A stretch of DNA of 64,000 nucleotides, from positions 200,342,978 to 200,406,977 of the forward strand of contig CP136066.1 in the NCBI GenBank assembly GCA_032622095.1, written 5' to 3'. Below the pieces are notes generated by a model. That model was not told where the DNA came from. It ran no database searches and saw nothing but the letters and a program-made list of their open reading frames with translations. Of this stretch, positions 1 through 11,040 are shown one piece after another (within the stretch, counting starts at the first letter, position 1; every line of letters starts with the position of its first letter). Origin of the DNA: Siphonodentalium dalli (Eukaryota > Mollusca > Scaphopoda > Gadilida > Siphonodentaliidae). The position numbers and the translations under genes were made by a program.

Positions 1-120
1 GAAGCCGGCATACCAAGAGTTCGTGTATTTATCGACCTATCGTATCCGTCCCTCCAAATTACGTAGAAAAAATTGGAGGTTCGAATGATCCATGTCCGTT
101 TATGAGGTCAGTGGTATTAT
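1..120 (+). repeat. Dispersed repeat A, partial copy
   Basis: This segment resembles 11410-11520, 11755-11860 and 15785-15890. They share a 'TATTTATCGACCTAT' stretch, then 'CCAAATTACGTAG', a poly-A and 'TTGGA' segment, and 'GAGCCATGTCCGTTTA' or a variant. Copies are 70-80% alike by eye. No coding potential is visible. It is cut by the window edge, so its true left end is unknown. Confidence 0.5.
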
Positions 121-755
121 ACACAGATGTGTCTTTTGTTATAAATCTGTTGAAAACACGTACCCGTTGTGGTTGGTATAGGGGACATTGACCATTGGGT
201 GACAATGGTGACATTCCTTTGTTCCATTGATTATCGGAAAACGTGCGTTACCTTTCGTTCCCTGGTTATGTTAAAATATTGGGAAAAGTTGTAAGCGATG
301 CTATATTGTATGATGTGTAGCTCGATCACTTGTTCAAACACATCGTCAATAGAAACTGGATATGTTTGTCCAACGAAACTGGTCGCCATCGAACCATAAA
401 CAAACACACAATTATAAATTCACTTTAGGGAGTATTTTTAAAGTTATCTGTTTATTTTCAATAGTTTAAAGTGTCGGGCTTCATTTGATTGAATTTATTG
501 CGTTCCCCGAATGTAATACTTCTGATTATATGAATGGTAGTGTAATCCTGTTTCATGGGATAACAATGTTTCATTAATGCAAAGACTAACCCGTATTTCT
601 TATTTGTTTATCGTACTCACACTCCATCCCGGAATCAATGAAAGAATGAGATATATTCCAGAAGAAGAACATCGCGAAAATATATGAATTTTTGAACGAA
701 AACGATACGACTGTTTCAATGATTGGAGCCTCTTGAAAATTTGCAAAAATTCCTG
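121..755. other. No recognisable feature
   Basis: AT-rich sequence with stops in all frames. The only longer reading frame (minus strand, about 76 codons) has no recognisable domain and runs into the hairpin repeat that follows. No feature can be supported here. Confidence 0.5.
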
Positions 756-756
756 T

Positions 757-905
757 GCCAATGTATTCTCTTATATCTGCGAATCCCCCACAGGGAGCCT
801 CGCGTATATAACACAATTAATTTGCCTAACATTAACATTGACCTTATAAACCAGTGCATTCTCTTTTTGGGAGTCTCGCATATATAAGCGAATGAACTGG
901 CACAT
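757..905. repeat. Diverged palindrome cassette
   Basis: Two decayed halves of the hairpin cassette seen throughout the window. One reads 'GTGCCAATGTATTCTCTTAT', the other 'CTCGCATATATAAGCGAATG'. The inner loops have the 'CCCCCACAGGGAG' form, closer to the 1640-2133 copies than to the 8.3-kb type. Terminal TTAA boundaries cannot be located. Confidence 0.55.
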
Positions 906-1639
906 GTTCTGTAAATGGGTACTGTAAACTAACTTCACTCATTTTTGGGACCATCTCCTTTTACACTCAACAGAATATATGCAACAAATGAAATGGGGTG
1001 ACGGAGAAGATCATTCGGTCTTTTTGGCCATCCCGGGCGCATCGCGCCCAACCACTCTCCTCAAAAGCAACAAGTGAATGAACTTGAGCCATGGTTGGTG
1101 CAAAATGTGAATGTATGACTCCAGTCATAATTTAATTTTCATTATAATTACAATGTTGTTTGCATCGTTCATAGGGCACATGCGTATTTTTGCACTAATT
1201 CATTCAATTGTTGGATATATTTTGCTGAGTATAAAATGAGATGGTCCCATATATGGCCGGATTTAGTGTTCAGTTCCCCGTTAATAAAACATTCAGAAAG
1301 ATCGATACATCGAACACGCTTATAACTGTAGTATAATCCCACAGAGCTGTGTTTTCACAAGCATCTTTAGTGAACAAAATGGGGAACCCAAATAAACACG
1401 TTTGGTCCCATGTTCTGGCTCTATCATGAGAACCGGATAGAGAACCAAGGCAGATCAGATTGGTTCTCAATTTAGAAACAAATTTGGTTCCATAATGAAC
1501 GTGACTACTAGTTTTGTACTAACTTTGGCTATTCGTTTTGTTATGGTTGGTTATTCGTGAAGAACCAAACCATGTATAGTATAGGTTCTTGTGATTTCCA
1601 GAATTTTCGGAATTAATTGTGGTTATTACTGATGATGCT
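906..1639. other. No recognisable feature
   Basis: Non-coding, AT-rich. The 1430-1600 part has several short 'GGTTCT' / 'AGAACC' pieces that recur around 2400-2500, suggesting an old unclassified repeat. Nothing firmer can be supported. Confidence 0.4.
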
Positions 1640-2133
1640 AATAAAGATGTACCCTTTATTATGCCACTTAACTCTTCCATGACTAGAGCTTCCTGAAGTT
1701 ATTCAAAAACCTTGTGCCAATACATTATCTTATATATGCCAGCCTCCCATAGGGAGCTTCACATATGCAAGAGGATACATTGGCCTATCAATATTCACCT
1801 TGGCCTTGTAAGCCAGTGCAGTTTCTTATATATGTGAGGCTCCCTATGTGAGGCTCGTTTGTATATAAGATAATGCACTGACACAGAATAAAGATGTACC
1901 CTTTATTATGCCACTTAACTCTTCCATGACTAGAGCTTCCTGAAGTTATTCAAAAACCTTGTGCCAATACATTATCTTATATATGCCAGCCTCCCATAGG
2001 GAGCTTCACATATGCAAGAGGATACATTGGCCTATCAATATTCACCTTGGCCTTGTAAGCCAGTGCAGTTTCTTATATATGTGAGGCTCCCTATGTGAGG
2101 CTCGTTTGTATATAAGATAATGCACTGACACAG
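1640..2133. repeat. Perfect 247-bp tandem duplication carrying a hairpin cassette
   Basis: Copy 1 is 1640-1886 and copy 2 is 1887-2133. I find no mismatch between them on reading. Each starts 'AATAAAGATGTACCC', contains 'TCTTCCATGACTAGAGCTTC' and two hairpin halves with the loop 'CTCCCATAGGGAG', and ends 'GCACTGACACAG'. Absence of divergence means a very recent duplication or an assembly duplication. The hairpin belongs to the same superfamily as the 69-bp palindromes elsewhere. Confidence 0.9.
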
Positions 2134-2137
2134 AATA

Positions 2138-3455
2138 TTTAATGCTGCACCACCATAGCTCCAGCAATGAAAGGGTTAACATATATTTTACAGTGGATCA
2201 AAGTGTAAGATTTTCTGATTGTTTTTGTTGTAACTGGAGCTCTTAAACCATGAATGAATACATCTTTAACTTGAATTATATTTTTGAAGGTTCTTTATGA
2301 CTTATCCCGGCTGTGATTTCCTGAATTAAATCTGAGGTTATCACTGATGCTAATAGAGATATACCCAGCAATCAGAAATTGTGCCACTTAATAATAACCT
2401 GTTACGTCCTGGCTTTATTTTGGCTCTTCGTGAAGAACCATAACGTGAATGTTGGGTTCTTCGTTCGGTTCTCCTAACCATGGAACCAGTTTTGGTTCCC
2501 CTGGTAACACATTTTATTATGTGTGTACGGATAGTTGAGGCTGCATGTTACGTTTTATTGAATTTTGCTGGTAATCGGAAACTTGGCTCGGGTCATTCTG
2601 GATTATTGGTTGTTAAATCGAACCATGGTTCTTGTATGGGTTAATGCTCCACGTATTTCCGTGGATGCTGTAGGGCGAGGACTATATTATGCATTATAAG
2701 CGACGCTTGTTCAAACCATACTGCCTTTGTAATCCATAAACCAAATCTTATGAATGAATGTTTGCTTTTCCCGATCGACGATGACTTCCATAAACACAAT
2801 GGGCGTTGTGGCGGGTATTCAGAGCAACATCCACAGCGAATGGTATGTATTTACAGGTGTCTTTATTGGACCAAGTAAAACTGGACCCAATATCCATGCA
2901 ATACATTGAGGTACGTGAAATTGTTCTTCTCCGTTGCTCAATTCATGTCAACGGAAGAATGTTGCTGTGACTCTGAATTGACCTCAGGGGTGAATGTACT
3001 CCCTCCCAACAGCGTCAACAAGTCTGTGTGCCACGATAAAGACGGCCAGTCATAGTTGACACCATAAATAATAACTATCGGTACGTTCATGAATATAGGA
3101 TAATGCGTTCGAACCTTGTCTTGGAGATAAGGTTGGTCAGATATCGATTACAAAAAAAGACAGTTTATCATGAAGGTGTTTGGAATTTTTGGATTTTTGG
3201 TTGATTGTCCAAAAATCAGCAGTATACTATAGCTTCTACGATACACCTACGTATGGTAGAGTGTGTTCTCTACGTGCGAAACTATGCAAAGTAGATATCC
3301 AGGCTATAATATATTATTGTGGATGCGGATGTACTTGTTTTGTTTTCGTGATTCCTCTGCCTGAGTGTCATCGATCGCATATTTCGATGGGTAGCAAAAA
3401 ACTTGATGGGAATGTTCGACTAATATTGCTCGCATTCGATTGATGTAAGCTTATA
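2138..3455. other. No recognisable feature
   Basis: About 1.3 kb of AT-rich DNA. An 87-codon frame at 3180-3443 (+) has no recognisable domain, no good splice sites and an unremarkable composition. I treat it as chance. Confidence 0.4.
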
Positions 3456-3459
3456 CCCT

Positions 3460-3685
3460 TCCATGACTGGATCTTCCTAAAATTTTGCGAAAAACCTGGG
3501 TCAATACATTATCTTATATATGCCAGTCTCCCATCCAGAGTCTCGCATATATAAGAGAATACATTGGCCTAACAATATTTACCCTGGCCTTGTCCATGCT
3601 ATTGTATATATGCTAGGCTCCCTATGCATGGGAAACACGCCTACTTGTATATAAGATAGTTCACTAGCACAGTATGTTTAATGCT
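3460..3685. repeat. Diverged palindrome cassette element
   Basis: It begins with 'CCCTTCCATGACTGGATCTT' and continues with 'GTCAATACATTATCTTATAT', a hairpin with 'CTCCCATCCAGAGTCTCGC', a central AT spacer and a second decayed hairpin ending near 'AGTTCACTAGCACAG'. It is the same subfamily as 1640-2133, but older. Confidence 0.6.
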
Positions 3686-3699
3686 GTAGCAGCGCAGCT

Positions 3700-6305
3700 C
3701 CCGTCATGCTTAGTGTTAAAATGGCTTCGATGTTCCAATATGAATGAGATAAATAAGTACGGCATTGGGGAGACAGAATAGATTCCCACATCAATATGAT
3801 ACGTATTCGGAATTATGAGACATACACGTTTTCAACAATGAAATCCACACCGGAATAACTACAACAGTTAACCACCCTTTATGGGCCACATTTTTAGTGA
3901 ATACTAATACGAAGCACTCTTTATGGCGCGTCCACATGACGGGCAAGAAAATATCAGGTATGCCCCAAGTAACTTACTTGACCACTGAAAAAATGAATAC
4001 AGGAAAATATCCGATGGAGGCAGTGCACTGGTATGTTATTGCCTGTGGGTGATATGTGTTCACCTTGATTTGTGGTCATCGGTATCCGTTAAATAATATC
4101 TAAGGGATGTGCTGGTAACCGTTCACGCTCATGAGTTTTGATCCATTAATAGTATCGCCTGTTTCAACTATTGACATCGTAATTCCATTGTAGATGGGTT
4201 GAAAGATTCGCTGAAGTATTTACATGGATATGTGTGTAGGGACGTATATATAGAGGGTTTCCGTTGACGGAAGATATGCATGTGGGATTTCCAACTGCAA
4301 CCCCACCCCCTTGTACCAGGCCAAACTTCCAAGATAACATACTTCAGTTTGCACCCCTCCCCTCGGCTTTGAAATTCCAACCTGGTACCTCACATGCCTT
4401 GTTTTTTAACTTGAATTATGACTGGATACCGGGGAGGGGAGACATAGAGGTAATTTCAGACCAATATTTTGACCAAAAGAAATACAAATGTTTGTCTAAA
4501 ACTGGTGAAAACTTTGACCATAGTTGGGGCGGGTCCCATGTCCACACACGCACCCATGTAGATTTGGTAACGTAATTTATACCATAATTGCCTGTTCTAG
4601 TGTGTGTATAACACCTATTTTGTAAATTTCGTCTTTACACCCTACTGTGGGTATACTGCTTCCTACTGTGGGTATAAATTTCTACTGTGGGTGTAAATTT
4701 TCAAACGTAATTTCATGTGTTAAACGTGTATACCCATAGTAGAACTACATCGTAGTTAGCAAAATATTTTCTATATGTCACATTCATTTGAAATTGAAAG
4801 TTGTCATGATATCAATTATATATGAGGAAAATTGCATGAATTTCAATCAAATGTAGCTTGCTAGCGCTGTATTAACTAGGAAACATATGAATGATAATTC
4901 CAAGTGACTGATCGCTCCGAAATAGGATGACGTCATGACGTTAATGTAAGCATCTCTACGCGTGACGCACATTCTTTATAGCGTCATGTGTGTGTCTCTG
5001 GGTGCACATGGTATTGTCGTTTTAACTACTCGCCAAAAGGCTCGTGGTTAAAACCACAATTCCACTCGTGGTGAAAATTTGGTATTTTCGGCTACTATGG
5101 GTGTATTTTAGAACGAACCAAAGCCGGACGCTTTATGTCATATAAAGACTATATCTGATTTTGTGACGTCACCAATTATTATCTAATACGACGCTGTTGT
5201 TTTGAATTTTCGGGAGCGCGAATGTCGCACAGTAGATCGGTGGTCTTAAAGCATTAATGTCGTAATCGGCTGTCAAGAGGCCAACCCAAATTAGTCGATG
5301 TGCAACATTCTCCTATTTATATAAACGTCATAAAATCATTTATTTGTTTTTATTTATAAGGGAAAGTAGGTCCATAATGAATTTCTAACGGTTCTACTCC
5401 GGGACTCTACTGGATCAAATCATCGGACCCTAGGAAGTTTTAATATTTGTTTAAATAAACTAAAATCACCACAACTGAACACGATCTACGTGTATCTCAA
5501 AGCTTTATTTTCCAACTGATGCAACGCAGTTGGTCAATACTGCATGGTTATGTAGAGACTATACCGTGCGAACGGAAATAAGATAATATTTAATATGGAT
5601 CTGATTGTTATCATAAGTCTGCATACTCACATGCATAATGCATATATATTCTATTTTCTTGAATAGAATGAAAACACACACTTATGAACAAAGCAGAAGA
5701 TATATTCAGTTCCACGCGAATTCGGTCAATGGTGAAAGTTATACGATGACATTGTTTGTCGACTATCGTTGAAATCGACATGTTACGAATGGAATGAACA
5801 TCCTGAGAATCTGAAGCGGAGAGCTCCCAGAACGCCAAGTAATATAATGGTTAGTTTCAGTTCCATGAACTCTCGACAACATATATAACTATTTATAATT
5901 ACCCCACCAAACATAAGCATTATGCGTGTGAATCTTATTTGGTGAGAATCTATAAAGTGATTTTGACAAGAATTGTTTTAAACGCTACAATCAGAAACCC
6001 CTATATGAGATTGTTTTAGCTTTGGTTCGTTAATTACGCTTGCGTATGATCATATTATATACACCACGGGCCCACGATCCAAGCCAAATCCACAACTCTA
6101 GAAAACATATGGGGTCTCAATGGGGATGGGGGTATTCCGATTTGCCACAAAACCATAATACCTTTTGTCGCCCCACATATGCATATACTATGAAATAATA
6201 ACATAGGAGTGAACCTATACTTCCAAATAACGTGACCACTAACCACTTTCTCATAAAATAGATATATATGCATGAGAGCAGCAACGCGGCTAAAAACAGG
6301 TCGGT
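3700..6305. other. Long stretch without a supportable gene
   Basis: Frames up to 103 codons (4264-4575 +) show no domain, and opposite-strand frames overlap them. A small degenerate tandem motif 'CTACTGTGGGTATA' occurs three or four times at about 4640-4745, once inverted as 'TATACCCATAGTAG'. The rest is AT-rich and unclassified. Confidence 0.4.
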
Positions 6306-6310
6306 GGATG

Positions 6311-6356
6311 CCTCATCCCACTCGACTACGGTACCTCATCCCACTCGACTACGGTA
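6311..6356 (+). repeat. 23-bp tandem duplication
   Basis: Two adjacent identical 23-mers, each starting 'CCTCATCCCACTCGACTACG' (6311-6333 and 6334-6356). A small local duplication with no evident function. Confidence 0.9.
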
Positions 6357-6623
6357 ATACATGTCAAGAGTGGGAAATTTCATATTGTTATGAATTGCCA
6401 ATATGGACTATAGGTTGTTTACCAGACGCAATTAACTGGAACCAGCATGACTGATACTGTTCTTATTGAGCTCAATCAACGCCATCCAAACCGCCGCGTT
6501 CTCACGGTCGTAATCTTTGCAGCAAGAAAATATCAAGAGTACAATTGTACATTACCTTATGTAACCTTATGTTGTTAGTGGACGCTGGCTTCTATAGATG
6601 CCATTATATCCACCTCTGATTCT

Positions 6624-7380
6624 TCATCTTCTGTTTCTCCGAACTCTCCTCAATTTTTGTTTTGTTTGACTGATCGTATCAGAGTCTGTCAGCCTCAACT
6701 CAGCCTTGAAATTTAATTTAATTTCTTGGTCCTGCCAATGGTAATCAAGATTGTTTTTGAATGTGTTCATGTCTTCTGCATAGACCACTTTTTCTGTTAG
6801 ATGAATCCATGGCTCCACCACTCTTAGACTGAATGAGTATTTCCTCACATCCCTGTTTGCTCCTTCCAGAAATAATTTATAGTTATGTCCTCTGGTTCTG
6901 AGTTCGGTGCTTCTTCTTAATATGTCATTCACTTCCGGATCATAGGTGTTAAATATCTTGAAGCATTCTATCATATCTCCTCTTATTCTTCTGTAGTTAA
7001 GTGTTGGTATATTTAGCTTCTTTAGTCTTTCTTCATATGGTAGTTCTTTTAATTCTGGTATTAGTTTTGTGAATCTTTTTTGGACTTTTTCGAGCATTTC
7101 AATGTCTTTCTTGAAGTCTGGACTCCAAAGCCGGTTGGGCATATTCTAGATGTGGTCTCACTAGTCTTTTGTATAGTTTCAACGTTGTTTTGGTGTACAT
7201 ATGCGTAAATGCTCTGTGAAAAGCTCCAGTGACTGCATTTGCTTTCTGTATTTTCTGATTCATGTGATGGTCAAATTTCAGTTTGTTATCACTTGTGACT
7301 CCTATATCTTTCTCTTCATTTACCTCCTTTAGTTGTACATGTAGTCCATCTTTGTTATGCATGTGGTAGATTGGTTATTC
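6624..7380 (-). pseudogene. LINE reverse transcriptase C-terminal fragment, frameshifted
   Basis: A remnant of a non-LTR retrotransposon ORF2 (RT thumb and post-RT region). Reading on the minus strand, the first part (from 7362) contains 'EEKDIGVTSDNKLKFD' and 'LYKRLVRPHLEYAQP'. The second part (7142-6624) continues with 'WSPDFKKDIEMLEKVQKR', 'LPYEERLKKLNIPTLNYRR' and 'RGDMIECFKIF'. These are the conserved blocks downstream of the RT catalytic motif in CR1/L2-like and related LINEs. The two parts join across a one-base shift near 7125-7132, between 'EYAQP' and 'WSP'. The catalytic domain is absent because a stop lies a few codons upstream of 7362, as expected for 5' truncation. The clade is inferred from memory of family motifs and is not searched. 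Confidence 0.9.
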
Positions 7381-7607
7381 TGTTTTCGTGCCTGATATTT
7401 TCTTGCACATATTTTCTTGCAGCTACACGTGGACATGCCATTATTGTGTAGAAAACAAATTGCTTCGATTTATCATCCATTTTGTTTTCACCTCCCCACC
7501 CCCGTAACACGCCGGTGTCGATTCACAAAACACGAGCTATATATATAAAGGAATCATCCCAATTTACACCCGCATGCGCAACTATTGCCGTATGTCGAAA
7601 TTCACTG

Positions 7608-7650
7608 ATATAAATTCACTGATATAAATTCACTCTGATATAAATTAAAT
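7608..7650 (+). repeat. Short tandem repeat of TGATATAAATTCAC
   Basis: Three near copies of a 14-17 bp motif containing 'GATATAAATTCACT'. Low complexity, no function inferred. Confidence 0.7.
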
Positions 7651-7664
7651 TTGCAACTTCTATT

Positions 7665-7725
7665 CTACCCTTTCAATACTAAATACTCATTGATGAGTAG
7701 TTGTCGTAATTTAGAGGTAGATGCT
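7665..7725 (+). repeat. Fragment of TTAA-type repeat family B
   Basis: 'TACCCTTTCAATACTAAATA' followed by 'CTCATTGATGAGTAGTTG' matches the left end of the element at 37567. Only the terminal part is present. The following 600 bases to 8336 show nothing recognisable. Confidence 0.5.
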
Positions 7726-8336
7726 GTCCTCAATGCTGGACTCGACAAGGCATTTGTCAGAATGGATTTTACGTCTTAATCGGCGGAGAAGATGGGATTG
7801 TGTGCCACTTAAGTTTCACTATAGGGTATTCTTATGCTATAAGGATTGAGGAATCTCAAAATTGCCCTGACGTAAGGTAACTGAATTAGTTTTTCTGTGG
7901 TCATTAATTTCAATCGGCGGATAATGGACAGCAAAAATCGCAGAAAAAGTCATGTTCGAATTCCTTTGAAAATATGAGGTCGCTAAATCTCAATGGGCAT
8001 CCCACGTTATCTCCGCTTCTTTGCAAACTCAACTTTCAGACTATAAAAACATCGAACTAACATAGAATTTATTGACCTCCAATATGAAGAGTATGTTGCA
8101 TTTGAAACAAAAACATTAAAATTACAAAATAGAAGAAATTAATAGCAAGGGCTATGTATGGAATACAGAATATGAGCGAAGCTGGGCTGGTGTTTCATCC
8201 GTATTCAAAACTCGATAGTTTAGAAATCGCCGAAAAATATGAAGTTGATATATTCAGTAATGAGACATAAATTATTTTCTTCATCGTGTTGTGATTATAG
8301 TTCTTCAAATCGCAGTTTTAGCCATGTATGATTGGA

Positions 8337-8752
8337 TTAACCCTTTACCCAACATAACGGCCCTGTGCCAATGCATTCTCTTATATATGCGAGTCGACCA
8401 TATGTCGCCTCGCATATATAAGAGAATGCATTGGCTTAACACATTAAAAATTATAAAACTGTTAAAGAATGTAAGACAAAATGGTAAAAAAAAAAAAAAT
8501 TAAAAAGTGTTATCAAAAGATTTTGTTTAGGCCAATGCATTCTCTTATATATGCGAGGCGACCTATGGTCGACTCGCATATATAAGAGAATGCATTGGCA
8601 CAGGGCATAACTGTAACTATCACAATGTGGTAAATGAACCGGTTCCAATGATATCCATATTTGTATGGTTTTATTGAGACAGACCCAAGATAATTTAGGC
8701 TGTTGCAGCTTTATTTGGACGTTTTTGGCCGTTTTGTTGGGTAAAGGGTTAA
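8337..8752. mobile_element. piggyBac-like MITE with two 69-bp palindromes (type P1, copy 1)
   Basis: The element is bounded by TTAA (8337-8340) and TTAA (8749-8752), with termini 'CCCTTTACCCAACA' and 'TGTTGGGTAAAGGG'. TTAA target duplications and CCY... ends are the hallmark of piggyBac-group transposons. There is no transposase, so it is non-autonomous. Inside are two near-perfect palindromes (about 8369-8436 and 8529-8600), in opposite orientation to each other, around an AT-rich spacer. The same element lies in reverse orientation at 17056-17456. Confidence 0.85.
8369..8437. repeat. 69-bp palindrome cassette
   Basis: The arms read 'GCCAATGCATTCTCTTATAT' then 'ATGCGAG' inward. The centre is 'TCGACCATATGTCGC'. 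About 27 base pairs are perfect on each side. Both strands carry TATATAAG, which matches a TATA-box consensus. The partner copy lies at 8529-8600. Confidence 0.85.
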
Positions 8753-8759
8753 TAAAAAC

Positions 8760-9744
8760 AATGGTACTTTGATCGTTTGTCATACCCTGTATACTCCGTA
8801 AAGGGAGTATTTAGTTTCGAGTGGATGAAACCCAGTCGACCATCGGAGTAACGTACTCTCGAACTCACGATATTTCAAACTAACGATCCACGGGTTAACA
8901 TATTAATGGAAGTTTACTCACCTTTAACATTTTGTTAACAATATTTGTTTTGAAAACGAAGGATGAATGGTACGAACGAAAATTGATTATATCCTTCCGA
9001 AAAAAATCCTCTCTTTTCCAAGAAAACAAGAGAAATATATCTATAAATCCTGCATATGAAAACTTATGGCCGACATGTGCAATAGAGGCGCAGATAGATG
9101 TTGCAACTTCACGTTGAATGACCGTAAAGTGGACACACCCTTTACAATTCCAGTCACACGCATAAGCAAGCAACAGAGAATCGAGTCCTACACGCCCATA
9201 TTTGTAATTAATAAATATCTCCTTTGTACATCGTGCTTTGTGGGAGCACAATGGGCACAGAATAGTATCGTTAGGCCATTCTAGGCTATGCCGCTCCTGT
9301 TCTCTCTTTCTTCGACCTGTGTGATCCGACGTGTGCCATGTGTTGAGTTAATGGAACCTGCCGTACTGCCAATACTGGAAATCATTCCATGCTAGTCTAT
9401 TGTGAGCTGTATTTAAAGATATGTTTATTAATTCGATTCTGTCATAGAATGTATGTCAGAGAGCCGACAGAGCGTTGTGTATGCGGTTTGTTGAAGCTTC
9501 AATCTTTATCTTTGACAATCAGAATAATTTAATTTAAGGCGAAAGATGTATCCATGCATTCATGGTGTTAGAGTACATGTAAGCTGCACTATTGGATATT
9601 ATTTGCTCGGGATGTGTTGGCACTCGCATCTGTTTTATTGATAGTTATATCTTATATGCTTGTCTATAAAATAGCGGAAAATGACCGAAATGTTGATCGT
9701 CGTATATATCTCTTAGAAGCCACAGTGAAATACGATTAGGTTAT
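8760..9744. other. No supportable gene
   Basis: Reading frames on both strands (for example 8895-9251 minus, 118 codons) overlap one another and show no domain or convincing exon edges. No repeat seen elsewhere in the window was recognised here. Confidence 0.4.
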
Positions 9745-9747
9745 TTC

Positions 9748-10397
9748 ATTCGGGGTGACCTCTAAATGGGAGGAGCTTACAATTTTTTCAGAATTTCGTT
9801 GAAAAACATGGCCGCCAGCGGCCATCTTGGATTTCAGTTTTGAATCCATTAGCACACATAACAGGCCGCATCCCACGTCCGATGTTTACCAAACTTCATA
9901 TGGATCATCGGGGTGACATCTAGTTGGGAGCTTACCATTTTTTCCAAAGTATGTTGAATAACGTGGCCAGCGGCCATCTTGGATTTTACTCTTTGTATGA
10001 CTAAATCGTTTAGCACACCCTACAAGTCACAGCTCTCACCCCATCATCACCTAACGTCATATGGATCTTCGGGTGACCTCTAGATGGGAGTTAACCATTT
10101 CTTCTTTAGGTTTAAAAGCATGGCCAGCAGTGGCCATATTGAATTTACAATTTTAATCCATTGTTACACCATGCAACCCACAATTATTGGCGAAATGTTT
10201 TCAAAATTTACATGCATGTGTGGGATCACCTCTAAATGGGAGTTATTGAATTTGAACAATTTCCAATAAAACATAAAAGGTCACATCCCTCATCTGATCG
10301 TCATCAAACTTCATATGGATCTTCTGAGTGAAATCGAGATAGGAGCTTACAATTCTGTTACAAACATGGCTGCAAGCGGCCATCTTGGATTGTTGGG
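9748..10397 (+). repeat. Four degenerate ~160-bp tandem units with GGCCATCTTGG motif
   Basis: Units begin near 9752, 9910, 10070 and 10210-10325. Each starts with 'GGGTGACCTCTAAATGGGAG' or a variant. A 'CATGGCCGCCAGCGGCCATC' core and 'CATATGGATCTTC' follow. Another copy of the core is at 63668-63700. The core 'GCCATCTTGG' matches the YY1 recognition sequence in reverse. Divergence between units is high (roughly 30%), so the array is old. Confidence 0.75.
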
Positions 10398-11040
10398 TGT
10401 TTAGTGTTACATAGACTTGCCAACTTTCTGCATTCCCTATCACTCCATTAACTGTGACATTTGATAATAGTACCTATCCATATTGAGCTTCAGTGTCATT
10501 GACACATTCATTGTATATCCATTTAGGGTTTCAGTTGTAATATCTAGATGTTATTTTATCCGTGTGAATCCAAAACAATGATTATCATTCTTTATATACT
10601 TTTTAGATGTTTTGTATTTTGAAATTCACAAACCATAAATTATTAGAAGAAATATAAAATAAAATATTGAAATTAGAAAGCTACCAAAAAAAAATAATTT
10701 GGGGCACACAATCAGGAGAAAAGAACTTCCTATATATGTGTATATGTATATCTACATGATGATGAGCAAAATAAATTGAATTGATTTGAATAGAATTGTA
10801 ATCATATCTACCAGGTGTAACGGATCTACTTCAAAATTACCAACCCAAATCATGCCCACCCATATATCACAAATAACTACATATATTATAGCGATGCAAT
10901 GACACTAGTGTCAAAGGTACCACAGTCGAGATGTCATAATATGTGTGTTGCCTTATATTACTGTTGTGAAATTTAGTGACAATTGTCCGTTATATATAAT
11001 TACAATGTTGATACAGTTGTCGTTCGACGCTTCACTTGCC
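10398..11040. other. Non-coding; LINE/SINE-like tail at 10735-10800
   Basis: Most of this stretch shows nothing. At 10740-10800 a run 'AAATAAATTGAATTGATTTG' follows 'ATGATGATGAGC'. It resembles 31270-31318 ('GATGACCAGAATAAAATTG' plus TTGAA repeats) and the reverse complement of 38730-38765. This pattern is typical of retroposon 3' tails ending in a short microsatellite. Confidence 0.45.

Noticed and set aside
4168-4575. Overlapping 70- and 103-codon frames as a gene
   Set aside because: Opposite-strand overlap, no domain, no convincing splice signals.
6624-7380. Intact LINE ORF2
   Set aside because: The catalytic part of the RT is missing, a stop precedes the fragment and a frameshift splits it.
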